The notes under the pieces were generated by a model. It ran no database searches. It was not told where the DNA came from and saw only the letters and a program-made list of their open reading frames with translations. Positions 43,575 to 54,989 of a DNA stretch of 64,000 nt are shown in pieces. The first letter of the stretch is position 1. Each line of letters opens with the position of its first letter. The stretch lies in the NCBI GenBank assembly GCA_916610825.1, contig OU744448.1, forward strand, positions 9,720,650 through 9,784,649, written 5' to 3'. The DNA comes from Haliclystus octoradiatus. Taxonomy: Eukaryota > Cnidaria > Staurozoa > Stauromedusae > Haliclystidae. The translations under genes were made by a program, and so were the position numbers.

Positions 43575-46574
43575 CTAGCAATGAGTGTAGTCCATAATGG
43601 ACCTTCTATGATAAAACTTTCAGATCACTTATAATTAAACAATTGACTAAGCTTTCTACCGCTGTATAATACGGAGTATGAACTCTGGAGGAGAACATGA
43701 GAAACAATACGCATTGAAACGATGTAGCATTAATCAATACATCTTAATCATTCCATTAATAAAAATTTAATTTATTTCACATCAATTGAGTCGATTGAAA
43801 TGTATAATTTAACGTAGCTTTGTCTACATAGAAAAACTTTATTTTATGTAGTGTTGAAAGGAAGCCAGAACACATTAATTATTATAAATTACAAATACTC
43901 AGTCAAATTTCGAAATCTGAAACTATCTATAAAAAATCACTTCAAATCCGATCTGATCCGAAGACCTAAAATATTAACCCGAATCTGACCCGACACGATC
44001 GGATCGCGTTCGGTTCGAATTCATAAATCTTTATTGCAATATATACAACGCTAATGTGGTGTTCACAAAATAACGCCGTCAAGGTGTGGCCGGTCAAACT
44101 CGTGGCATTGCATGCCATATATTCAGTATTAAATTAATTTAGCTTCGACAAGACACATGGTCCACTAATTTCTGTTATTAACATGATCAAACGATATCTT
44201 TTGTTAATTAACAATGATTTACTGCTTCATATTAAAAAAAATCAGAAAAATCGTTGATAAAAACTTCCGAATGGCGGATTTGAACTTACGACCCTTATAT
44301 TGTAATACCAGAGCATTAACCAATGAGCCAACCCCTTGCTTACTGTTGTACGCGCTTTGACTGTACTAATCAACAAACCTGCTGCTTCGACAACGTATTA
44401 CTGAACAAGGCGACAGTGCGTGTATTGATTTCAAACTATATATATAATCTGAAAATATTATGATATGATAGTATATGAGCCTATATATTTTTGATCTTTG
44501 CAATCTCAGCAAGTAGGCCTGTGATTTTCATGGCAGTCTATCAAAATACTAAGAGTTCCTTGAAAATAAAATTTTAAAAGTAAACAAAAGATGTGAAATG
44601 TTGACCTCATAGTGCTTCTTGTTATCAAACTTTCCAGACTAATAGCATCAACATTCTTTTAAAAGGAAATAAAATTCTATAATAAATCGCTATACTAATT
44701 CGATATTGATATTATGTTACATCTTGTTGTCAATATTTCTACGCGCTATTTATAATACATTACAGATGTCGAATGAAAGAAAAGATGATTATGAATAAAT
44801 TAATTATTTTGATAGAAAAACGAAAACAACTCATTTTGCCAGATTCGTGATATGCATATTTATTCAGAATTTATTGAAACGGACGCGATGGTTTATAGAG
44901 TGGAAATGTTTAGTGCAGCTTCAAAGATATAAAATACCACAGCCGACGGTAATATTTAAATGCTCATGTTATGATGTCTGACGAAAAGGATAATTTACTA
45001 TGTAGAAAATGAATCTACTTTACCATGCATTTGATCACGATATGAAATGATCATTTTTGTCAGAATTATTTCGAATAAAAGACAATCTTTATTTTATTCT
45101 TATCGGGCGTACATTCTCCTTCGATAAAATATGGTTGTTAACTTATTATTGATTGGTGTATTAACTCAGAGAACCCGCTATTATGTATTTAAATGTTGTT
45201 CGGAGATTATGCCGCTCGTATAGTTTTTATTTGGATCTCATTTGGAAAATGGTAAGTAGTATTTTAATAAATATTGTTTGCTATGATCGATTATTTCATG
45301 CAACCTTTTCACATTTTATTTTTGTAACACAAGGTTTGTTACACTCATCCAAACTGTATTAACTATTTAAAAATGTTTTTGAATTATGTTTTTGTGCTTT
45401 TAAATTCAAAGCAAAATTTTTGAACGCTGAAAATATTATAATTATTATTATTTATCACAAATCATACGCTCAATTCAATTTAACTTTGTTAAATTTGATA
45501 TACCTGAAATTAACTTTATTAAATGTTGATCAAAGATAATAACAAGACATCGCTATTTTTATTCTCGAAACTGTAGTAACATACTGTGTCTTATTCGTAT
45601 AGCAAGTCAACAAAATGAAATTTTAATTTTAATCGATGCCTATAATTCCTTCGTTAATTATGGAAGCAAAATCTGAAAATAAAAGCCTTGCTGCTCAAAA
45701 CCAAATGATTCGTTTTTTTATATTAAATAATAAATTATAGAAATACTTTTGTGCAATGCCTTGGTTAAATCTAAACTCTATAATTTTAGACTGTAGACAG
45801 ATAATCTCTTCGAACTTTGAATATTTTTCGAATTAGTCGAACGCCAACGTCAATTTGAAAATTCTTGCAAATTAATTTGTTTTTAAGCCCCGCGATAGAT
45901 TATTCATTTCAAAACAGATTGTTTGCTCAGTGTTCTCACAAATTATATATCAAAATAGCCTTTTTAAAAGTGAAATGTTTTATATCTCCATTTTGAGAAA
46001 AGTAATGAACGGCATTTTGTTTCATTAATAAATTAAATTAAGACCTCAAGTCTCTATATGTATTGCTGATATCAACACTACATGAAATATGTCTACGTTT
46101 CTTTGATTTCAAAACATATTTTGTCTGGCCTAGTTATACTGGTAATTCAATGTAATTCAGTATTTCGTATTGTTTTAATTATCATAAAACTGATTCAGTT
46201 TCAAGTTTCACTTGTTCAAACAATTTACACGCAGCTTTTAAATTCAAAGCAAAATATTTTTGTTCTGGAGAATTCAATTTGAAGTCGATTTGGCTGCCCG
46301 CTAGATTATCGACCTATGAAATTTTTCAAAATCTCTGAATTTTTTAATGTAATGATATCAAATAAAATATCAGATGAAGTATATTATTTTAAAACAACGT
46401 CATAGACCCATACTTTTCATACAACAAATTTGTTACTGTCACGGTTATCTCGACACAAATGTTTGCATAATTTCCCGACAACGGATTATCCGTATTATTT
46501 CGCCAGTAAGACGTACATAAGTCGCGGACAGACACAGAAATATAGTGATATATAAACAGACAGTATTATGTATA
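43575..46574 (-). mobile_element. non-autonomous Helitron, copy 3 (tandem partner)
   Basis: On the minus strand it ends with a hairpin, 11 nt and CTAG (43575-43578 on plus), preceded on plus by A. Its 5' side (right end) starts TATACATAATACTGTC, lacking the first 14 nt seen in copies 2 and 4, and abuts the CTAG end of copy 4. It carries a tRNA-like block at 44272-44340, shared with copy 4. No Rep/helicase frame. Confidence 0.85.
44272..44340 (-). repeat. tRNA-derived (SINE-like) segment in Helitron copy 3
   Basis: Minus strand: A-box-like TGGCTCATTGG, and about 35 nt later a B-box-like AGTTCAAATCC, within a tRNA-sized stretch. It is repeated in copy 4 and absent from copies 1 and 2. Stems are poor, so a working tRNA gene is unlikely. 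Confidence 0.55.
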
Positions 46575-49500
46575 CTAGCAATGAGTGTAGTCCATTATGG
46601 ACCTTCTATGATAAAACTTTCAGATCACTTATAATTAAACAATTGACTAAGCTGACTATCGCTGTATAACACGGAGTATGAACTCTGGAGGAGAACATGA
46701 GACACAATACGCATTGAAACGATGTAGCATTAATCAATACATCTTAATCATTCCTTTAATAAAAATTTAATTTATTTCACATCAATTGAGTCGATTGAAA
46801 TGTATAATTTAACGTAGCTATCTCTACATAGAAAAACTTTATTTTATGTGCTGAAAGGAAACCAGAACACATTAATTATTATGAATTACAAATATTCAGT
46901 CAAATTTCGAAATATGAAACTATCCATAAAAAATCACTTCAAATCCGATCCGATCCGAAGACCTAAATTATTAACCCGAATCTGACCCGATACGATCAAA
47001 TCGCGTTCGGTTCGGATTGATAAATCTTCATTGCAATACAAACAACACTAATGTGGTGTTCACAAAATAACGCCGTCAAGGTGAGGCCGGTCAAACTCGT
47101 GGCATCGCATGTAATATATTCAATATTAAATTAATTTAGCTTCGACAAGACACATGGTCCACTAATTTCTGTTATTAACATGATCAAACGATATCTTTTG
47201 TTAATTAACAATGATTTACTGCTTCATATTAAAAATTATAAGAAAAATCGTTGATAAAAATTTTCCGAATGGCGGATTTGAACTGACGACCCTCATATTG
47301 TGATGCCAGAGCATTAACCAATGAGCCACTGCCTTACTTATGATTATAGACGCTTTGACTGACGTCATCAACAAACCTACTGCTTCGACAACGTATTATT
47401 GAACAAGGCCGACACACGCGCGTGTAATTGAAAATCAAATTATATATATAATCTGAAAATATTATGATATGATAGTATATGAGCCTATATATTTTTAATC
47501 TTTGCAATCTCAGCAAGTAGGACTGTGATTTTCATGGCAGTCTGTCAAAATACTAAGAGTTCGTTGAGAATAAGATTTTGTAAGTAAAAAAAAGATGTGA
47601 AAAATTGACCTCATAGTGCTTCTTGTTATCAAATTTTCCAGAATAATAGCATCAACATTCTTTTAAAAGGAAATAAAGTTCTATAATAAATCGCTATACT
47701 AATTTGATATTGATATCATGTTACATCTTGTTGTCAATATTTCTACGCGCTATTTATAATACATTACAGATGTCGAATGAAAGAAAAGACGATTATGAAT
47801 AAATTAATTATTTTGATAGAAAAACGAAAACAACTCATTTTGCCAGATTCGTGATATGCATATTTATTCAGAATTTATTGAAACGGACGCGATGGTTTAT
47901 AGAGTGGAAATGTTTAGTGTAGCTTCAAAGATATAAAATACCACAGCCGATGGTAATATTTAAATGCTCATGTTATGATGTCTGATGAAAAGGATAATTT
48001 ACTATGTAGAAAATGAATCTACTTTACCTTGCATTTGATCGCGATATGAAATGATCATTTTTGTCAGAATTATTTCGAATAAAAGACGTCAATCTTTATT
48101 TTATTCTTATCGGGCTTACATTCTCCTTCGATAAAATATGGTTGTTAACTTATTATTGATTGGTGTATTAACTCAGAGAACCCGCTATTATGTATTTAAA
48201 TGTTGTTCGGAGATTATGCCGCTCGTATAGTTTTTATTTGGATCTCATTTGGAAAATGGTAAGTTGTATTTTAATAAATATTGTTTGCTATGATCGATTA
48301 TTTCATGCAACCTTTTCGCTTTTTATTTTTGTAACACAAGGTTTGTTACACTCATCCAAACTGTATTAACTATTTAAAAGTGTTTTTAAATTATGTTTTT
48401 GTGCTTTTAAATTCAAAGCAAAATTTTTGAACGCTGAAAATATTTTAATTATTATTGTTTATCACAAATCATACGCTCAATTCAATTTAACTTTGTTAAA
48501 TTTGATATACCTGAAATTAACTTTATTAAATGTTGATCAACGATAATAACAAGACACTGCTATTTTTATTCTCAAAACTGTAGTAACATACTGTGTCTTA
48601 TTCGTATAGCAAGTCAACAAAATGAAATTTTAATTTTAATCGATGCCTATAACTCCTTCGTTAATTATGGAAGCAAAATCTGAAAATAAAAGCCTGCCTG
48701 CTCAAAACCAAATGATTCATGTTTTTATATTAAATAATAAATTAAAGAAATACTTTTGTGCAATGCCTTGATTGATTCTAAACTCTGTAATTTTAGACTG
48801 TAGACAGATAATCTATTCGAACTTTGAATATTTTTCGAATTAGTCGAACGCCAACGTCATTTTGAAAATTCTTGCAAGTTAATTTGTTTTTATGCCCCGC
48901 GATAGATTGTTCATTTCAAAACAGATTGTTTGCTCAGTGTTCTCACAAATTATATATCAAAATAGCCTTTTTAAAAGTGAAATGTTTTATATCTCGATTT
49001 TGATAAAAGTAATGAACGGCATTTTGTTTCATTAATAAATTAAATTAAGACCTAAAGTCTCTTTAATTTTCATAGCGTTTGTGCCGCGCTATATGTATTG
49101 ATGATATCAACACTACATGAAATAGGTCTACGTTTCTTTGATTTCAAAAAAATATTTTGTTTGACCTAGTTATACTGGTAATTCAATGTAATTCAGTATT
49201 TCGTATTGTTTTAATTATAATAAAACTGATTCATTTTCAAGTTTCACTTGTTCAAACAATTTACACGCAGCTTTTAAATTCAAAGCAAAATATTTTTGTT
49301 CTGGGGATTTCAATTTGAATTCGATTTGGCTGCCCGCTAGATTATCGACCTATGAAATTTTTCAAAATCTCTGAATTTTTTAATGCAATGATATCAAATA
49401 AATTATCAGATGAAGTATATTATTTTAAAACAACGTCATAGACCCATACTTTTCATACAACAAATTTGTTACTGTACACGGTTATCTCGACACAAATGTT

Positions 49501-49625
49501 TGCATAATTTCCCGACAACGGATTATCCGTATTATATCGCCAGTAAGACGTACATAAGTCGCGGACAGACACAGAAATATAGTGATATATAAACAGACAG
49601 TATTATGTATATAAGTGATAAGTGA
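46575..49625 (-). mobile_element. non-autonomous Helitron, copy 4
   Basis: Full minus-strand copy: 5' TCACTTATCACTTA next to A at the right end (49625), and 3' hairpin then CTAG at 46575-46578. By eye it is very similar to copy 3 along its length, with small indels (for example a block near 49060-49085 absent from copy 3). The end structure matches copy 2. Confidence 0.88.
47270..47336 (-). repeat. tRNA-derived (SINE-like) segment in Helitron copy 4
   Basis: Same A-box (TGGCTCATTGG) and B-box (AGTTCAAATCC) as in copy 3, at the same offset from the Helitron end. The tRNA-like insertion therefore predates the separation of copies 3 and 4. Confidence 0.55.
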
Positions 49626-50016
49626 TTGTGATTGAAAAAAGGGATTTTATATTATGCTTGGATGAGGTATGCTTCTTATTTTATTTAGCTTTATGATGTG
49701 GGTTTATTCAGATTCATACAACAATTAATATTTTATTCAATTTCATGAATAGTGTTGCATAAATTAATAATAAAACAAAATTAAGTTTTACTAATGTTTA
49801 TCAAAATTATGAACCCCAGATGTAACCCCATTATAAAAGACAAATGTTAATAAAAAAGCTAAAAGAAATGTTTAACAATAAAACCGAACAAAACATTCCT
49901 TGAAATGAAACAACTAACCAAAAACTTTTTATATAAAAAACGAAATTAAACTACAACGCTCTGATATTGTTCAGTATGTGCCAGAGTCAGAGTATACAAT
50001 ACATCTTCTTCGTTTT
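49626..50016. other. spacer, no gene seen
   Basis: AT-rich sequence between Helitron copy 4 and the recombinase relic. It may include the 3' flank of the recombinase element. Confidence 0.45.
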
Positions 50017-51100
50017 CTATTCTTTTTCAATTCTACTTTTTGATGAGTGACTCAATCTATGATTTACAGTTATATTGAATTCATCGCCGTGGATTGAAGC
50101 ACCTACGAATAAATTTGTTAGGAGCTCCCTTCGCGTGATAGTTGATGTGCTTGTTGCTGTTTTACGCGCTTGAGTCTCAATTATATATGGTACATTTTCA
50201 TTGTGTTCAGCAGATGGATCACTCAAGATATTTGACATTCTTTTCTGCTGGTTGATGTTTACACTGCTATAATTGGTGACACTCTGCACATTTTGGTGTC
50301 CACTGATTTGCTTTATATGAGACGGAGGTATTTCATTATCGTTCAGCGTTTGCATCATTTGCTTTCTTGCACTATGATTTGTAAGTCTCTCATTGTCAAT
50401 GTTTGCTTTTTAGCCATGGTAGTCATTAGTGAATAAAGTTTATTTACCCCCATAGGAGCTACGGTGAACCATTTTTTATCACTATCTGATTTTTGTAGAT
50501 GATTTATTCCGAGATAAAAAGCTGATTCCGGGGTTTCCATATTGTCTGGTCTAATTTCGTAATACTTCTTCTAAATACCTAGCGGATTCCTTTCTGTATT
50601 CGTAGCAAACATCTTTGGCTTAACTTTCCGGACATTTAATTATCACTTCCAGTTCTAGTTTTGGTCTGTCGCGCTGTATATTCTAGGTAATCTGCTTCTT
50701 CGGGATCTTTAAATAGTTTCACGTCTCCCCATCGCATTTCTCTGTGCTCTTTACAACCACGTAGACAAAAATGTATAGAGTTATTTAGCCATAGACTGTT
50801 TATAAGTGATTCTGCTGAATCTGGACCAAGGAATTTATTATTGTACAAAATATCTAACTCTGTATTAGTCAAGGTAGCTGCTGTGCGTTATCTTTATTAC
50901 CTCGCCCATCACTCTTTAGCTCATTTTGCTTCGAAGAAAGACATTTTCTTTTTAACTCAAATTGTCTGTCCGTCATTATGCTTATCAGGATAGTTCTGAC
51001 GTTTTAAATGTCTTTCAAAATTTGACAGGAATGATCTCAAACTGGATGGCTCAAAGTCTCCTCCGTCTTTACGTTTGACAGATCTTACAAATTCTGCTAA
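50017..51100 (-). pseudogene. Crypton-like tyrosine recombinase relic
   Basis: Reading leftwards on the minus strand: FVRSVKRKDGGDFEPSSLRS and FERHLKRQNYP (51090-50990, SAM-like core-binding part); CLSSKQNELKSDGRGN (near 50930); ELDILYNNKFLG, HFCLRGCKEHREMRWGDVKL (50870-50710, containing Arg candidates for the catalytic site) and TARQTKTRTGSDN; then METPESAFYLGINHL and MGVNKLYS; then NHSARK (the H-x-x-R box, near 50370-50385), SGHQNVQSVTNYS with the final His and nucleophilic Tyr, and QQKRMSNIL. Stops near 50635 and 50541 and a frameshift near 50360 break it. The motif set is that of the DUF3504-type tyrosine recombinases of Cryptons and derived host genes; it cuts and joins DNA through a Tyr. 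The N-terminus is cut by the LINE tail at 51103. Confidence 0.75.
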
Positions 51101-51102
51101 AT

Positions 51103-51990
51103 AGATAGATGGATAGATAGATAGATATATATTTCAATCATCATTCGTAAGAAGCACACACATGGTTAACATTTACAAGGTATATTGAAGCAATGATTGT
51201 GGTTACCCCTTAGGCATCAATGCATGTTTATTGGGAGACACAAAATATATTTACAGGTTAAATGATTTCAAACTAAGAATAATAAAAAATTAAAAGAAAA
51301 AGTAAGAATTTAGAGAAATGGTAAGAGTTAGCAAGTGAATTTTTGTGATCGAGTTGAGAAAATTTGAAGGAAAGGCAATTGTTCAAGATGATGAAATGGT
51401 TTATAATGAATGTGTTGTGTGAATGTGTGATTTGTATATATATATATGTATTTTTGATTTATTTTGATTTGATTTGATTTGATTGTTTCGTTTTTTTTTG
51501 TTTACAATTCAATTTATCAATCCAATTGGCAAACATAACAGTTTGTTTCTGTACACGTGTATAAGAAGCTGTCTAGTAAAGTATTTCCAATCAAATGTAT
51601 GAAGCTTGCTGTTGATGAAGATTCGAATTTCAAAGTTTACTTTTTGTTGATACACAATGAAGAGAGTCTGTGATTAGTGAGTTGTTGCAGAAAGGTTGTC
51701 CCAGAAAAAGGTACGTAAATTTCATTTATCGTACGCTTGTTTGCATTTATGAATGTAAATTTAAATTTAGTAGTTATAGCAGATTTCACAGATATGGCTT
51801 TAAGGAGTAGTGGCAAGGATTTAAGAATATATAGATCATGAAATGTTAGAACGTTTAACGATTTTAGAAGTGGCTCAGTGTGAGTTAAAGGTCAGTAATT
51901 TAAGATAATGCGTATGCATTTCTTGTAGAGTGTGTTTACTCTATTTGAATTTGCTGAGTCACCCCAGATTGGCAATTCGCACTCAAGACG
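51103..51990 (-). pseudogene. LINE family-2, 3' half
   Basis: The minus-strand element ends at 51103-51135 in a tagatag-type tail, preceded by a 3' UTR that shares accccttaggca and tgtttattggg with 28595-28800. Broken frames from 51990 leftward give RT C-terminal sequence (LYKKCIRIILNY, PLLKSLNVLTFHD). Its 5' half lies at 59701-60960; the element was split at GGGTTTGAC (51991-51999 / 59701-59709) by the nested insertions. Confidence 0.75.
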
Positions 51991-53145
51991 GGGTTTGACC
52001 ATAGACTTACATAGACTGCTGACGAAAATGTGCAACATGGGGAACAAAGATGGCTGACGCAAAGGACTTATTTTAGCGCTCTCCTCATTGACATTTTCAA
52101 AATTATTTGATCTCTTCTATAAACTCTTTTGTAATCTAAACTCCAAACAATATGTTCTCACTGTCATAGAAAGATAGTTTAAATAGGATTTTCCTTCCAG
52201 CGAAGCGAGATTTGTTCATAGGATCACAATTATTTTCAAACATTTATGAATAATTTAAAATCACACCGAGAGACAAGGAAATACAAAAATTAAATAAAAA
52301 AATACTATTTACCTTCAAATGCGATTAAACAATAGAATTTTTAGCTCATGTATGATGCAACTTGAAATTGGTAGTCATAAATAACTCTTTTATAAATAAA
52401 AATCCTTTTTCATTTAGAAACAAAAATTGCTCAAAGTATGGCTTGAAATTTCGCGGTTTTCAAGCCTCTGTTTTGGTACCTTGTAGTCTAGCTCCACAAG
52501 GCCCACTATTCCGCTACTTACCTGCGCTCATCTGGGCCTTGTAAAAAATAAGGTCAAAACGTGATGTGCAGAGAAAATTCTGACCCTAATACGCTTGCGC
52601 TCCACAAGTGCCTGCTGTCAAGTATATGAGGGCCAACAGTAACGAAGACAACAGGTGTCAAGACTGAAGGACATTTATCGACTTCACACAGTTAAAAGCA
52701 ATTTCAAATTTTAAAACAAAACGTAATTTTGTAGCTTTGAAAATCCTAGACATTTTGATCGAAGTGAATTAATATTGCAGATATGAATTGAGAAACGGAA
52801 TGAAGAACAACTTCTACAGAGTATTAAAGAAAAAACAACGTTGAGCCGAATTAATATATTAAAGTTGTTACCACACAAAGGAAATATTTCTGACATTCAC
52901 ATTACTAACATTTAACAATAGAGTAAAGTAGAAGTATTCAAATCATTCATATCAAAGAAAAGTATTATCTGTAATCCATTCTATCAACTAATGATAAAAA
53001 TATCGGTAATGAAGTCCAATGTTATGCCGCTAGAATAAAATGTGTGTCAGCCACATTCACGGAAAATTACAATATTTGCATGCTGATAATCTACCGTTTA
53101 ATGTCAGTTTACCAGCTGTTTTCAATTCATACAAGTAATCAAAGT

Positions 53146-54311
53146 CAGGGGCGGATCCAGCCCAAAATCTGAGGGGTGCAAGGATTTCGGGGTCGAGGGG
53201 CAAAGCCCCGATCATCTGAGGGGTCCGGGGGCATGCTCTCCCTGAAAATTTTTGAAATTTAAAACCTCTTAGGATATCTGTAGCATCGTTTTTGCATATC
53301 CAAATCGGACTTTCAAGTAGCGACAAAGTATGGTCTATCTCATAGTTATTCCAAATTTACAGCGACAAAAAATGTTGTAACCAAGAAAAACAAGTATATA
53401 CTGTATTCAAGTTAAATATATCAGCATTTGTAAGAAAATTGTAAATACAAATTTAAACAATGTACCCTGGAGAGAGAAAAACATTTGTCTTGTTTAGTAT
53501 TTCCGGAGTTTGGATAAGGGTGCCTCGTGAATCATGATACCAAGATAAGTTTTCACCAAATTTGAGATGACCTTAAGAGTTTATGAGTTTGCTCTCTGAC
53601 GATGCAAACTCTGAACATTCACAAACTTCTACCAGCATCGTTCAAATAAAATGACACCTTGAACTCAATGTGAAGTAATCTCCTTGGAGTATATGTTTTC
53701 AAACTGCTTCAGTTTTATCTTGAAAAAGATCGCCATTTAAATTTGTTTAACTTCCAACAAAGATTATGAATTTAATCCTTCGCTGAGCGCCATTTGTGAT
53801 TAAGTTAACAAAAGGAGGCTAGATGACGATGAATGATTCAAGGGTTTGAAAATAACAAAAAGAGAAAAGAAAGTACAAGCAGGACAGTAAGCAAGACAAG
53901 CTTTGTTATTCACGGGTGCCGAGAGGGGCGAACTATGGCAGGAATGTGAAATAGAGCATTATCATTGGTTCATAGCTAAATTCTCTGAAGGTTGCGTCAT
54001 CTGAGGGGAGCGAAATCAAAGCAATCTATTGGATGCTCTACTTCCGCGGTAGCGAAATCAGTGTCGTTGATTGGTCAAATTAAGTTGACTTCCTTCTAGT
54101 CTAGTGTCCAATCATACGATTGTTATAACAATCGTACTACTACTTCCAATCTGCTACGAAAAAATATGACGTACTCAGGATGAAATTGTCATTTTTTCAG
54201 TTATTGTTTTCGTAAAGAATGAAAGAAAAAACAACAGCCGCGGCGCCATCAAACAGTTTAAAATCTGACGGGTGCGCTTGCCCCTGTCACGCTCCCTTGG
54301 ATCCGCCACTG
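53146..54311. mobile_element. hAT-like MITE, 1,166 bp
   Basis: Inverted termini CAGGGGCGGATCCA and (reversed) CAGTGGCGGATCCA, flanked by the 8-bp duplication ATCAAAGT (53138-53145, 54312-54319). Both the CAGGGGCGGATC-type end and the 8-bp duplication are typical of hAT elements. The interior has no transposase frame. Confidence 0.9.
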
Positions 54312-54720
54312 ATCAAAGTTTAAATTTGTATGTCGATCTTCACAATTGCTGCGATGAGTGTTTCAATATGAGCAAATTATTATTTGTTAGGGTATTCAGT
54401 GTTTTCTTCCAAGTTGCACGTGTTAGGCCTACAGTTCGACATCAATCGATTATGCATTCAGAAGGCACATCTCCAGATAAAACAATCGTAACACGCAATA
54501 AAAGCATGTTGATATATGTTACAAACATAAAATCAAGTTTAAAAACCTTAAACCTTGGTTTGAACTAAGAGAAAACACATCCAAGTTGCATTCGAGCCAG
54601 CGTATTAAACGGCTTAACAATATTTGGCAGTTTAAAAACTTTATAAAGCAGGCACATCTCCAGATAAAACGAATTAAATACCCAATAGAAGCATGTTGAT
54701 ATATTAAATGAAAATAGGAT

Positions 54721-54898
54721 TGTAGTATATCAACGGTAAAACATGAGTCAAGTGAATAAAAACAATAACGCATATAATTAAACACTTTGGTATGTCAACG
54801 ACAGGGACCAAAACCAGACTGACTCCTTTCTCATGGTGTCGCAAAATTCTAACTCTTGACATGACGTCAATGACATCTGTCAATCAAATATCATTACA
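54721..54898 (-). repeat. 3' LTR (left)
   Basis: 178 bp from TGTAGTATATCAACG to AAATATCATTACA on plus. On the minus strand it is immediately preceded by the purine tract at 54899-54909. Confidence 0.92.
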
Positions 54899-54989
54899 CT
54901 GCCTCCTTCAATATAAAGGCTTTATGCTAAGTTGTTCAAATTTAACAAGTCATTAGTCTATAAAGTTTTAACAAACTCTGTAAAGTCTT

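Noticed and set aside
44272-44340. Functional tRNA gene
   Set aside because: Boxes A and B are present, but acceptor and anticodon stems do not pair convincingly and the block is embedded in a duplicated Helitron.
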